In this document: in pieces, positions 22,824 through 33,119 of the stretch
How positions within the stretch are numbered: the first letter of the stretch is position 1
How the letters are laid out: each line of letters opens with the position of its first letter
NCBI GenBank assembly: GCA_009193035.1
Contig: SWDT01000045.1
Coordinates: 372,001 to 436,000, forward strand
Direction of reading: 5' to 3'
Length of the DNA: 64,000 nt
From: Halicephalobus mephisto
Lineage: Eukaryota; Nematoda; Chromadorea; Rhabditida; Panagrolaimidae
Notes under the pieces: generated by a model
What the model was told of the DNA's origin: nothing
Seen by the model: only the letters and a program-made list of their open reading frames with translations
Databases searched by the model: none
Program-made: the position numbers and the translations under genes

Positions 22824-23168
22824 ATGACTAAACTAGTCGCTCCGGCTCTTGTTCTCCTGTTGCTCGTCGTAGCTGTGAACGGATCCCTCTGGGACACCAT
22901 CAGATCCGCGGCCAAGACCATCTCAGGGACATCTGAAGGCGGAGAGAGGACTAAGGAAGGATACGACTCAATTCAGGAACCCATCCAAGAATCCCCCAAC
23001 GAACCTATTCAGGAACCTGTCGATGGATATCAACAACGACTCCAAAGCAAGAAACAGATCGGCGAATGGGATGAGGAAATCGACCGTGCCTGCAAAGACC
23101 ATTCTGAATGTCTCGACGGCGAGATCTGTCACAACCAACGCTGCTTCTTCCGTGTAGGAGACCATTGA
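22824..23168 (+). CDS. Small secreted protein with a four-cysteine C-terminal module
   Basis: A single exon of 114 residues. The ATG is preceded by TTTTTCCAAG, a usable splice acceptor, so spliced-leader addition is plausible; a longer frame from 22791 would put a charged piece ahead of the signal peptide and is less likely. Residues 1-20 are a clear signal peptide (VAPALVLLLLVVAV core). Residues 50-67 hold an imperfect proline-glutamate repeat (IQEPIQESPNEPIQEP). The C-terminus has four cysteines (90, 96, 102 and 107) spaced C-x5-C-x5-C-x4-C in ACKDHSECLDGEICHNQRCF, resembling half of an EB-type or WAP-like module common in nematode secreted proteins. The function is unknown. A CACA-ended element begins one base after the stop codon and supplies the first AATAAA. 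Confidence 0.8.
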   Translation: MTKLVAPALVLLLLVVAVNGSLWDTIRSAAKTISGTSEGGERTKEGYDSIQEPIQESPNEPIQEPVDGYQQRLQSKKQIGEWDEEIDRACKDHSECLDGEICHNQRCFFRVGDH

Positions 23169-23169
23169 T

Positions 23170-23823
23170 CACACAAAAAAGGTACATAATAATAAAGTAC
23201 GAATACATTAAAATGGTTCTGATGTATCAGATACATTATATTCAATGTATAGGTATGTTAAGTATAGTATAAATGTATCGTATTTAATGTATAGTTATAT
23301 TAAGTATAATATCGATGTATCGTATTTAATGTATAGTTATATTAAGTATAATATCGATGTATCGTATTTAAGGTATAAGTATGTTAAGTATAATATCGAT
23401 GTATGATATTCAATGTACCGATTCACTAAGTTTATATCGATATATCATGTCTGGTGTATCGGTACATTAAGTGTAATATCGATGTATTGTGTTTAATGTA
23501 TAGGTACATGAAATGTAATATCGATATATCATATCTGGTGTATTGGTACATTAAGCATAATATCTATGTATTGTATTCAATGTACCTATTCACTAAGTTT
23601 ATATTAATATATCATCTTCGGTGTACCGATATATTAAGAATAATATCGATATCTTATATTCAATGCATCGATATATTGAAATAACTTTGATGTATCAGAT
23701 ACACTATATTCAATGTACCGACACATCAGGTATAACATCTATATATTATCCTCAATGTACTGTGCATTAAATATAATGTATCTCATACATTAGAGCCCTT
23801 TTGATGTATTCTTTTTGTGTGTG
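23170..23823 (+). mobile_element. CACA-ended element, copy B
   Basis: Inverted ends CACACAAAAA and TTTTTGTGTGTG. The interior is a chain of ~35-60-bp subrepeats with AATGTATAGTTATATTAAG and TATCGATGTATCGTATTTAA. The right end is nearly identical, in reverse complement, to the left end of copy A at 10430. It has no coding capacity. Confidence 0.8.
23191..23196 (+). terminator. Polyadenylation signal inside the CACA-ended element
   Basis: AATAAA, 22 bases after the TGA of the small secreted protein and inside the element that starts at 23170. Confidence 0.5.
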
Positions 23824-24400
23824 GAAAATTTTGTAATTTCATTGATAAAAAAGAGAATAATAAAAATAATTTTTTTTACCATATCGTTGTAAAAATTAGA
23901 ACGAGATAAATTATTTCGAGACAAAAATTCAGAATTTTCCGAAAATTGAAAATTTTGGATTTAAAATGTTGATTCTCGTTCTGTACAGAATTCTGAAAAA
24001 TTCGAAAAATTGCCAAATGTAAAATTTCGAAATTTCCTAAAATCTATAATAATTTTTATTTTTAATGTTAATCCAATTTTTTTTCACAAAATTCCGAGAT
24101 ATTTTAAAATTTTCAAAAAATACACTTTTAAAAATTATTTAAATATAAATTTTCGGAATTTTTTGTGATTTTTAATTCTGTTTCAAATTTTGAGGAAATT
24201 CCGAAAAGTCGAAAATTTTTAAATTATAAAATTTTTGAAATTTTAATTTTTAATTTATCTGAAAAAATCCTAAAGGTCACGGTGGTATCCTTTCAGCACG
24301 TTATTGAGTCTTTCTTCAGAGCACATGACAATATATGACTAAACTACAACTTTGATAATTAAACCTCTGCTTAAAGTCCTCGTGATATCTTCAAATTTTT
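23824..24400. other. AT-rich intergenic, no gene seen
   Basis: Repeated AAAATTTTGGAATTT words with no frame. Confidence 0.5.
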
Positions 24401-24409
24401 ACTTTTACA

Positions 24410-25170
24410 TTGTTAGGAGAGAAAACTAAACTAGAAAGAGTGGAATTGGAACGGTGGACTGAACACCAAGGAGAGTGGAGTACTGTAGAGTATAAGTAAG
24501 ACTTTTGATTGTAGTTGTGTAGGAAGAAATAGGTAATTTATATCTGTCTAATTGTGCTAGTAAAGATCATTAACTTCTGTTTTCTATATAGGCTTTTTTA
24601 TATATTTAATTTTTAATTTTATATTGTTAGAACAGAAAACTAAACTAGAAAGTATCTGAAGCGATAGTTTGAGTGTCAGGGAGAGTAGAGTACGGTAGAA
24701 TATAAGTAAGATTCTCGGTTATATTGTGTAGGAGAAAATAGGTGATTTTTGCTAGTAAACGTCATTATTATACTTCTGTTTTCTATATAGGCTTTTTTAT
24801 ATATTTAATTTTTAATTTTATATTGTTAGGAGAGGAAACCAAACTAGAGAGTATCTGAAGCGACAGTCTGAGTGTCAGGGAGAGTAGAGTACTGTAGAAT
24901 ATAAGTAAGATTCTCGGTTATAGAATGGCAAAAAGTACATAAATTGTATCTAATTGTGCTGGTAAAAATTATCATATTTCTGTTTTCTATCTTGACATAT
25001 TTTACTTTTTTACAATGTCCAATTTTATTTCTAGTCTACTTTTCTGTTCCAACAAAAAATAGAACATCCGAATGTTGAGAGCCGTGGAATACTGTATGTT
25101 TCGGATGAGATTCTAAGTTGTATTGGACGACAAGACAGATACGAATTACATCTGATTTTCCGAGTAGTGA
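24410..25170. repeat. Tandem array, about 150-215-bp unit, 4 copies
   Basis: Units share GTTAGGAGAGAAAACTAAAC, GGGAGAGTAGAGTACTGTAG, AGTAAGATTCTCGGTTATA and TTCTGTTTTCTATATAGGC. Copies begin near 24413, 24627, 24827 and 25040, the last being diverged. Dispersed relatives lie at 20641 and 61273. Confidence 0.8.
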
Positions 25171-25179
25171 TCACTATCA

Positions 25180-25261
25180 TGTCACATTAGGCATAGCCTA
25201 ACTGTTGCGTTTTGATCCAGTCGAATGTTGTAATTGTTCTTTGAAAACGGCTCGATAAAGT
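25180..25261 (+). mobile_element. 5'-truncated SINE tail with 13-bp target-site duplication
   Basis: An 82-bp insert flanked by perfect GTGATCACTATCA at 25167-25179 and 25262-25274. Its 3' half (TTGTAATTGTTCTTTGAAAA, then CTCGATAAAG) matches the 3' tail of the SINE at 13574-13958. Loss of the tRNA head with a duplication around the rest fits incomplete target-primed reverse transcription. Confidence 0.82.
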
Positions 25262-25274
25262 GTGATCACTATCA

Positions 25275-25616
25275 CACAATCGACTCCCGATATAACGTAA
25301 TCCAAGGGATCGGACAAAAATTACGTTAAATCGAGAGTCAATTTACATTATTTTTAAGAAAATTTTGCCAGAATCTAAGAAAAAAAATTACCTAAAATCT
25401 AAAGTTACCATAAATCGAGTTACCTAAAATCGAGAATTACCTAAAATCGAAAGTTACCATAAATCGAGAGTTACTATAAATCGAAAGTTACCATAAATCG
25501 AGAGTTACTATAAATCGAGAGTTACCTAAAATCGAGAATTACCATAAATTGAGAATTACCATAAATCGAGAATTACCTAAAATCGAGAATTACCGTAAAT
25601 CGAGAGTATACTGTAT
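25275..25616. mobile_element. Probable TA-type MITE swollen by 15-17-bp internal repeats
   Basis: The left end (CGACTCCCGATATAACGTAA) and right end (CGTAAATCGAGAGTATACTG) are roughly inverted, like mariner MITE ends. The interior is about a dozen units of AATCGAGAGTTACCATA. The ends are degraded. Confidence 0.55.
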
Positions 25617-25637
25617 TTATTTTTTAATTATATATTA

Positions 25638-25777
25638 AGCCCCTTTTGGGCGTCCAAAAATTGCGAGTAACACCCATATTTCAGGGGCTACCGCGGGTAA
25701 TTGGTAGAAGTTTTCAACCAGCAATAAACGCACCTCGGTTTCCCTCATTGGTCACGTTATCGCCTCTGCGCAAAGCT
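25638..25777 (-). ncRNA. U4 snRNA
   Basis: The minus strand begins AGCTTTGCGCAGAGGCGATA, the canonical U4 5' end (stem II partner of U6). It continues with the 5' stem-loop and its K-turn (CCAATGAGG and CCGAGG), the 15.5K protein site. The U6-pairing and linker part reads TTTATTGCTGGTTGAAAACT. The Sm site is GCAATTTTTGG, followed by a short terminal hairpin (GCCCAAAAGGGGC). The length of about 140 nt is normal. It is on the same strand as U1, 4.3 kb away. Every functional block is intact, so it is probably expressed; no U6 or other snRNA was found in the window. Confidence 0.93.
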
Positions 25778-25859
25778 GACCTGAAGGTCGATTGAGAGAC
25801 CTAAGCAGTCCCACATTTAGTCACCCTTTATGAAATCACCCGATAGAGCTAGAGAATCA

Positions 25860-26560
25860 AAGAAATTCCATCTTTTTTAAAAAATATTTCTACCAAAATT
25901 TTTTTTGAAAATTTCGGAATTGTAGATTTCTGAAAATTCTTGTAAGATTTCAAAAATCCATGTCTAAACTATTTCGTAATAATTTTATTTCTGATTTTTT
26001 GATAATGAGATTTCAAAAACCCATGTCGAGATTATTTCGTAATAACTTCAATTTTAATTTTTTTAATAATAATTTTCTAAAATTTCTTTTTAAAATTATT
26101 TCTAAAATTTTAATTTTTAATTTTTTTAATAATAAAATTCTAAAAATTTCTTTTTAAAATTATTTCTAAAACTTTTATTTTTAATTTTTTTAATAATGAT
26201 TTTCTAAAATTTTTTTTAAAACTATTTCGTAATAATTTCAATTTCAATTTTTATTTTTTTAATAATAGTTTTCTAAAATTCCTTTTTAAAACTATTTCTA
26301 AAATTTTTATTTTTATTTTTTTAATAATGATTTTCTAAAATTCCTTTTTAAAATTATTTCTAAAATTTTTATTTTTATGATGTTAAATTTCTGGATTTTT
26401 AGAAATTCGTTCTAAAATTATTTCGTAATAATTTCAATTTTTGAATTTTGAAACAGAATTCCAAAAATTTTGAAGAGCGATTTCGTAACAATGTTCTTCT
26501 TCAATTTTCATGTTAATAAAATTTTTAAATTTAAATTTGCTTTTAATTTTTGAACAAAAA
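25860..26560. repeat. AT-rich repeats, about 70-bp unit
   Basis: Repeated TTTTTAAAATTATTTCTAAA and TTTTTTTAATAATGATTTTC. No gene. Confidence 0.6.
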
Positions 26561-26616
26561 CATAAATGTCAAAAAACAAGATGCCAGGTCATTTTATAGC
26601 TGTCAATAGGGTCTTC

Positions 26617-26893
26617 TCAGCAGCTGTCGATGACCGTCTTTCCCAAATGCCTTCTTTTGTACCAAAATTGCCGCTGCTGCTTAGTATAAATGACTGTTTT
26701 GCCATGTTGTCGAATGGTTTGTCTGGCATAAGCGTTGCCTATTAGTCCTGTTTGTCCATTGACCTGCCAGATGAGAGTCTTTTCGGTTCCTGATCCTCTG
26801 GAGTTTTCTTTTCCCGAGTAATTATCCTCCAAGTAACGTTTTGAGAATGTTAATCCAAGTTTTTTCGAGAGTAATCTCTGACTATAGAAAAGT
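26617..26893 (-). CDS. Possible orphan exon or gene fragment
   Basis: A minus-strand frame of about 92 codons without an ATG. It reads SEITLEKTWINILKRYLEDN, then a Ser/Gly-rich patch, then GQTGLIGNAYARQTIRQ, HGKTVIYTKQQRQFWYKRR and HLGKTVIDSC before a stop. Its composition is protein-like and far less AT-rich than the flanks, and HGKTVI / LGKTVI hints at an internal repeat. I do not recognise it. No clear acceptor was found upstream, so it may be a terminal exon, a pseudogene or chance. Confidence 0.3.
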
Positions 26894-27054
26894 AATTTCT
26901 AATTTTAGATTGTTAAAAAGCGGATTGTCTTTGGGGAATTTTCTTACAGACTTTGGACAAGATTACGTAACATCATAGATGATTCTGAAAGTCGTTAGAA
27001 AACTACTATATACTTTTAAGATCTTTTTAAATCACATAAAAACCAAATTTCGTG

Positions 27055-27440
27055 ATTTCTGGTCCTGAATGGAAAATTTTATAACTTAATTTTGAAGCTT
27101 TTTTTTGAATTTTTATAATAATATAATTTTAAAATTAAGAGAAATTATATAAAAACCAAATTTCATCATTCCTGGTCCTGAGTGGAAAATTTTACAACTT
27201 CTTTTTGAAGCTTTTTTAAAAATTTTTATCATAATATAATTTTAAAATTAAGAAAAATTATATAAAAATTTAATTTCATCATTCCTGGTCCTGAGTGGAA
27301 AATTTTACAAATTTATTTTTAAACTTTTTTTTTGAATTTCAAATAAAAATTTCGAATTTTTACAATAATGTAATTTTAGATTTTTTATGATTGTAAAATT
27401 TCGTAATTTTTGATGCTGAGTAAAAAGTGCAAAAAATTCC
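27055..27440. repeat. Hairpin-family tandem repeats, about 115-bp unit
   Basis: Three to four units carrying TCCTGGTCCTGAGTGGAAAA and AATATAATTTTAAAATTAAG. The left arm of the GGTCCTGAC family is present; right arms are mostly missing. Confidence 0.75.
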
Positions 27441-27579
27441 CGTCGAAACCATTTAAAATTTTTTTGTTCATATTTGTGTTTTTCGTAATAGTGTAATTGT
27501 ATCCTAGACAACTAAATTTTATTTTAAGATTCTTTTTTGTGTATTTCGTCGTAATTACGGTATCATTGAAAACAGTCTA

Positions 27580-27735
27580 AAGACCACATGCCTGGGTGTT
27601 TTCGGGTCCTTGTCCTTTGTTCTTGAGCGGAGTTGATTTACATTGAGGGCCTCATAATCGTCGTAAACCAGCCGCTTGACCGTTTTTCCTTTTTTCCGAT
27701 ACTCGGCATAACATCAGGACAAACATTTTTGGGAC
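27580..27735. other. GC-richer island, unassigned
   Basis: On the minus strand one frame gives EYRKKGKTVKRLVYDDYEAL then NVNQLRSRTKDKDPKTPRH, which looks protein-like, but a stop precedes it and no clean splice sites bound it. Possibly a decayed exon. Confidence 0.25.
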
Positions 27736-27744
27736 TGCATGACA

Positions 27745-27965
27745 GTTCTTTTATTTTACAAATTTTATAATTCATTTTATTTTACGAGTTTTATAATTCA
27801 TTTTATTTTACAAATTTCATAATTTCTTTTATTTTATAAATTTTATAATTTATTTTATTTTACAAGTTTTATAATTTCTTTTATTTTACAAATTTTATAA
27901 TTTCTTTTATTTTATAAATTTTATAATTTATTCTATTTTACAAATTTTATAATTTATTTTATTTT
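27745..27965. repeat. Tandem repeat, about 27-bp unit
   Basis: About eight units of TTTTATTTTACAAATTTTAT. Confidence 0.85.
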
Positions 27966-28059
27966 TATATTTTTTTTGCAATTAAAGTAATTAAATATTT
28001 AAATAAGAAAAATTAATTTAAGAATTTCGAAATCAGTGAGAATCAAAGGAGATCAACTA

Positions 28060-28216
28060 CATAAAAAAGTAAGTTTTAGTACAGTAACAGATGAAAATCG
28101 TCACTATTACTTTTTAATTTCCATCACAAATGTCGAATATTAAAAATGTGACAATTGTGTTATTTTTTGTCACATTTCGTAATTGTTACTGGACTAAAAA
28201 TTACGTTTTTTTGTGT
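28060..28216 (-). mobile_element. ACACAAAAA-type MITE, single copy
   Basis: The reverse complement matches the copies at 43002, 43241, 43491, 56835 and 57093: ends like ACACAAAAA-CGTAA and its inverse, with GTGACAAAAAATAACACAA, AATTAAAAAGTAATAGTGAC and TGTTACTGTAC inside. Confidence 0.78.
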
Positions 28217-28234
28217 ATCGGTGGAAAACAAATG

Positions 28235-28745
28235 CCTCTGGAGATCAACTATCCCTAAGGAGTACTTATCCTTGGGGAACAAATATCGATGAAGAATATT
28301 TGTCGCTAGGAAGCGCTTATCCCTAGGGAACATTTATCTGTAGGGGAACAAATATCCTTGGGGATTATTTATCCATGAAGGAACTACTATTAATAGGGGA
28401 AGAAATGCCGCTGAGGGAGCATTTATCGATGAATAACAACTATCAATAAGGTACAAATATCCTTGGGGAGTATTTATCTCTGGGGAACAAATATCCCTGG
28501 GGGAGCATTTATCGATGAATAGCAACTGTCAATAAGGTACAAATATCTCTGAGGAATATTTATCTCTGGGGAACAAATATCTTTAGGAAGTATTTATCCA
28601 TGAAGAAACAACTATTAGTAAGGGAACAAATACCGCTGGGGGAGCATTTATCGATGAATAACAACTGTCAATAAGGTACAAATATCCTTGGGGAGTATTT
28701 ATCTCTGGGGAACAAATATCCTTAGGGAGTATTTATCTCTGAAGA
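28235..28745. repeat. Minisatellite, about 33-bp unit
   Basis: Units of GGGGAACAAATATCCTTGG and GAGTATTTATCTCTGGG, with a longer higher-order period including GAATAACAACTGTCAATAAG. Open frames through it are artefacts. Confidence 0.88.
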
Positions 28746-29090
28746 CAAATGTTATACAGCTGTTTTTGGATTTTTTTGTTCCGAAACTTACACCTGGCTT
28801 TTTTGAAATAATTCCCTTGATGTTTTCTCGAAAAAAACGAGTTTTAATGAGAAAATACAAAACGTATTCGCGCATAAATAATGACTTCTTGTTCGGAATG
28901 GCTCCGCCTGAAGGCAGCTTTAACCAGGAGGCTCTGACACAAGTTATTCCGTGTCATCTTGAGCGCTCAAGCAATCGTTTGTTTTTCATTTTTGTTTTTG
29001 GTTGTATTTCACTGATATGTCACTCATGTTTCTTTTTTTCTGTCGAGATTTTGCTTAATTTTCTTTAGTTTTTTTTTACTTATTTTTTGC
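28746..29090 (+). other. Unassigned segment with an open frame
   Basis: A plus-strand frame runs to 29068 with no recognisable domain. A less AT-rich piece at 28880-28980 (CTTGTTCGGAATGGCTCCGC) gives no family match. I see no supported gene. Confidence 0.25.
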
Positions 29091-29094
29091 ATTT

Positions 29095-29610
29095 TAGCTT
29101 ATTTTTTATTATTATTCGTTTAAATTTCTTTCAATTTTTCTATTATTTTCGTTAAAATTCCGCTAATATGTCGCTCATTTTTCGTTAAAATTTCGCTAAT
29201 ATGTCACTTATATTTCACTTATTTTTTGTTAAAATTTCGCTTATATTTCACTTATTTTTCGTTAAAATTTCGCTCATTTTTTGTTAAAATTTCGCTTATT
29301 TTTCGTTAATATATCGCTCATTTTTCATTAAAATTTCGCTTATGTCGCTTGTTTTTTGTTAAAATTTCGCTTATATTTCACTTATTTTTCGTTAGAATTT
29401 CGCTAATATGTCGCTTATTTTTTGCTAAAATTTCGCTTATATTTCGCTTATTTTTCGCTAAAATTTCATTAATGTGTCGCTTATTTTTCGCTAATATATT
29501 GCTCATTTTTCATTAAAATTTCGCTTATGTCGCTCATTTTTCGTTAGAATTTCGCTAACATATAGCTTAATTTTCGCTAACATGTCGCTTATTTTTCGTT
29601 TAACTTCTTC
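29095..29610. repeat. Minisatellite, about 29-bp unit
   Basis: About 17 units of TTTCGTTAAAATTTCGCTAA and ATGTCGCTTATTT variants. Confidence 0.88.
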
Positions 29611-29964
29611 TTTGCTATTTGATTTATCTTTTTTCCATATTTTGTTCATTTTATATGTTGTCATTTGTTTTTCATTCGTTGTTCTTTCTTGTTTTGGTTG
29701 ATTTCCGTGCTCCCAACCGGAAAATGTACACAGATGTTACATTTCTTTGTATAGATATTTGGCTTCTTAAAAGTAAATCCAAATCTTTTAAAAAATTATT
29801 TTTAAATAACTTTAATTTTTTATTCTTGTGAGAAAAAAAAAGTTGAAATTTTTTAAAATTTCAGTCATTAAATAAAATTACGTGATGTAACATATTCTAG
29901 AAATTTCCGAACCATGATGAATGAATTTGGAATTTCTTTGAATCATTTATACAAAACTTTTACT

Positions 29965-31200
29965 ATTTTTGGTCCCGAGTGGAAAGTTTTGAAAATTCTT
30001 GTCAGGACCACTTTTTTAAATATTATTTTAGAGATTTTAAATTTCTAGAATAATATTAGTTAAAACTTTCTGAAATAACTTAAATACAAAAATTTCACTA
30101 TTTTTGGTCCTGAGTGGAAAGTTTTGAAAATTCTTGTCAGGACCACTTTTTTAAATATTATTTTAGAGATTTTAAATTTCTAGAATAATATTAGTTAGAA
30201 CTTTCTGAAATAACTCAAATACAAAAATTTTACTATTTTTGGTCCTGAGTGGAAAGTTTTGGAAATTCTCGTCAGGACCACTTTTTTAAATATTATTTTA
30301 AAGATTTTAAATTTCTAGAATAATATTAGTTAGAACTTTCTGAAATAACTTAAATACAAAAATTTACTATTTTTGGTCCTGAGTGGAAAGTTTTGAAAAA
30401 TCTTGTCAGGACCACATTTTAAATATTATTTTAAAGATTTTAAATTTCTAGAATAATATGAATTACAATTTTCTGAAATAACTTAAATACAAAAATTTCA
30501 CTACTTTTGTCCCGACTGGAAAGTTTTGAAAATTCTTGTCAGAACTATTTCCGTGATTTTTTTTGTCGATTACTTTACTTTTTATAATTGAATGATTTAA
30601 AACTTTAAAGAACTATGAAAACACAAAAATTTACTATTTTCGGTTCCGACCGGAAAGTTTTAAAAATCGACATTGAAATATTTGTTAGTACTTTTTGTCA
30701 CATATTTTACTTTTTATGATAGAGTAATTTAAAACTTTAAAAAGTCATATTTACAAAGTTTCGCAATTTTCTGGTCTCAACCAAAAAATTTTAGAAATTC
30801 TTGTTAAGATCACTTTTTTGAATTTCGTCTTTAAAATTTTCAATTTTTATAAAAAATATAATTTAAAACTTTTTAGAATTACAAAATTATAGAATTTCAC
30901 TTTTTTTGGTCCCGACTGGAAAGTTTTAAAATTTTCCAGTTAGGACCATTTTTTGGAATTTTGTAGAAAAAATTAATTTCTTTATAAAAATATAATTTAA
31001 AACTTTTTAGAATTTCAAAATTACACAATTTTACACTTTTTTGGTCCCGACTGGAAAATTCTGAAATTTTCCAGTTAGGACCGTTTTTTGGAATTTTGTA
31101 GAAAAAATTAATTTTTTTATAAAAATATAATTTAAAACTTTTTAGAATTTCAAAATTATAGAATTTTACATTTTTTGGTCCCGACTGGAAATTTACAAAT
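29965..31200. repeat. GGTCCTGAC hairpin family, main array 1
   Basis: About eight units. The first four have a ~127-bp period with GGTCCTGA (for example 30106-30113) facing TCAGGACC about 22 bases later, and a constant spacer (TTCTAGAATAATATTAGTTA). At 30908-30919 and 31043-31054 GGTCCCGACTGG faces CCAGTTAGGACC (30936-30947 and 31071-31082), a longer 12-base stem with one mismatch and one wobble. Confidence 0.82.
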
Positions 31201-32200
31201 TCGTATCGAGAGTACTTTTTAAATTTCGTAAGGAACTTTTTTATATTTTTAGAATAGTGTAATTTCCGAACTTTTATAGCAAATATTTTTTCGTAATAGC
31301 ATCATTAGTAGGTCTTTCATGTTTTTATTTTTTAATTACGAAACACTTGAAAAATCAAAAACGGTTTTTTGGAAAAAGTTGTTTTCGTTTTTGTCTTTGG
31401 CGCCAGATCCAATAATAAGTGCGATGACCAGAACTGTCGGTTTTCCGAAATCTTCTGATCTTTAATTTCGAATTTTCTGATCTTTAATTTCGAAATCTTC
31501 AATTTCGAATTTTCTGATCTTTAATTTCGAAATCTTCAATTTCGAATTTTCTAGTTTCTAAATTCAGCAATTTAATCCGAATTTGAATTTTTAAATTTCG
31601 AATTTTTTCGATTTTTAATTTCTAATTTTATAATTATAATTTTTAAATTTAACAATTTTATTCCAATTCGAATTTTTTGTTTTTTAATTTTAAACTTTCT
31701 GATTTTTATTTTCAAATTGAGCAGTTTAATTCGAATTTTCTAATTTTCGAACAAATTAAAATTCGAAAATTAAAAAATTAAAATTTCGGAAATTTAAAAA
31801 TATAAAAATACAAAAATTTTAAAATTTTAAAACTAAAAAATTTAAAATTTTAAAATATAAATTTAAAAATCAAAAAATTTAAAAATCTAAATTCGAAGAT
31901 TTTGGAAAATCTATAATTTTAACGATGACCCTTTGATTACGAAATACGTCTCTTTCGATTTCGTGGATCAAAGAACGTCCTCGTTTGAAACAGACAATCT
32001 TCGCCCGATCAAGCGTGAGTCTTTCATGTGATTTTTTCACTCGTGGTTCTTCTCGACACTTGTTTTTTGAGATTTCGTTTTTGACAAGATTAAAATTCAG
32101 TAAAAATTTCCCAGAATCCAGTTTCAAATTCTATAGAATCTTTAGAAAATTCCAGAATCCAAAAATTTCGTGTTAAAACTATTTTTCAAAAAACAATTAT
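31201..32200. other. AT-rich with two GC-richer islands
   Basis: Islands at 31380-31440 and 31920-32130. On the minus strand the second reads CREEPRVKKSHERLTLDRAK then IVCFKRGRSLIHEIERDVF, protein-like but without a start or clear splice sites. Elsewhere TTTCGAATTTTCTGATC repeats. Confidence 0.25.
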
Positions 32201-32850
32201 TTTTTAATTTTTACATTATTTTTTTTAATATTTTTATAAAATTCTTAAAACTTTCGAAAATTATAAATTTTTAAGTTTATAAAGTTCTAAAATTATTTCT
32301 CAAAAAAGTTGTTTTTTAATTTTTGAAATTTTATAAAACTTTCGAAAATTATAAATTTTTAAGTTTATAAAATTATATAATTTTTTGTGTTAAAATTCTA
32401 TAATTTTTTATATTAAAATTTTTCTCAAAAAAGTTGTTTTTTAATTTTTAATTTTTATAAAACTTTCAAAAATTATAAATTTTTAAGTTTATAAAATTCT
32501 ATAATTTTTTTGTATTAAAATTATTTCTCAAAAAAATTGTTTTTTAATTTTTATAGAACTTTCAAAAATTATAAATTTTTAAGTTTATAAAATTCTATAA
32601 TTTTTTTGTGTTAAAATTATTTCTTAAAAAAATTGTTTTTTAATTTTTATAGAACTTTCAAAAATTATAAATTTTTAAGTTTATAAAATTATATAATTTT
32701 TTGTGTTAAAATTCTATAATTTTTTATATTAAAATTTTTCTCAAAAAAGTTGTTTTTTAATTTTTAATTTTTATAGAACTTTCAAAAATTATAAATTTTT
32801 AAGTTTATAAAATTCTATAATTTTTTTTGTGTTAAAATTATTTCTTAAAA
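32200..32850. repeat. AT-rich tandem repeats, about 90-110-bp unit
   Basis: Six units of TTATAAATTTTTAAGTTTAT and TTAAAATTATTTCTCAAAAA. No gene. Confidence 0.8.
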
Positions 32851-33119
32851 AAGTTGTTTTTTATTATTTGTAATAGTGTGATTTCTGCTTGTATGACTGT
32901 TATTGAATCAACAAAAGCACAAATGAAAAATCGCGGTCATTTTTTCCGTGTTTCTACTTGGGAATTGCGTGCTTTTCTTTTTTCGCATTTTTCGTTTTTT
33001 CCTAAACTTGAAATTTGTCCAAAAATAACATTGGAATTTTCTCTAGTGGAATTTTGTAACGAGCAAAGTAGCTTTTCTTAGTGAATTTTTTGTTTATTGT
33101 TTTTTGGATAACATTAGAA

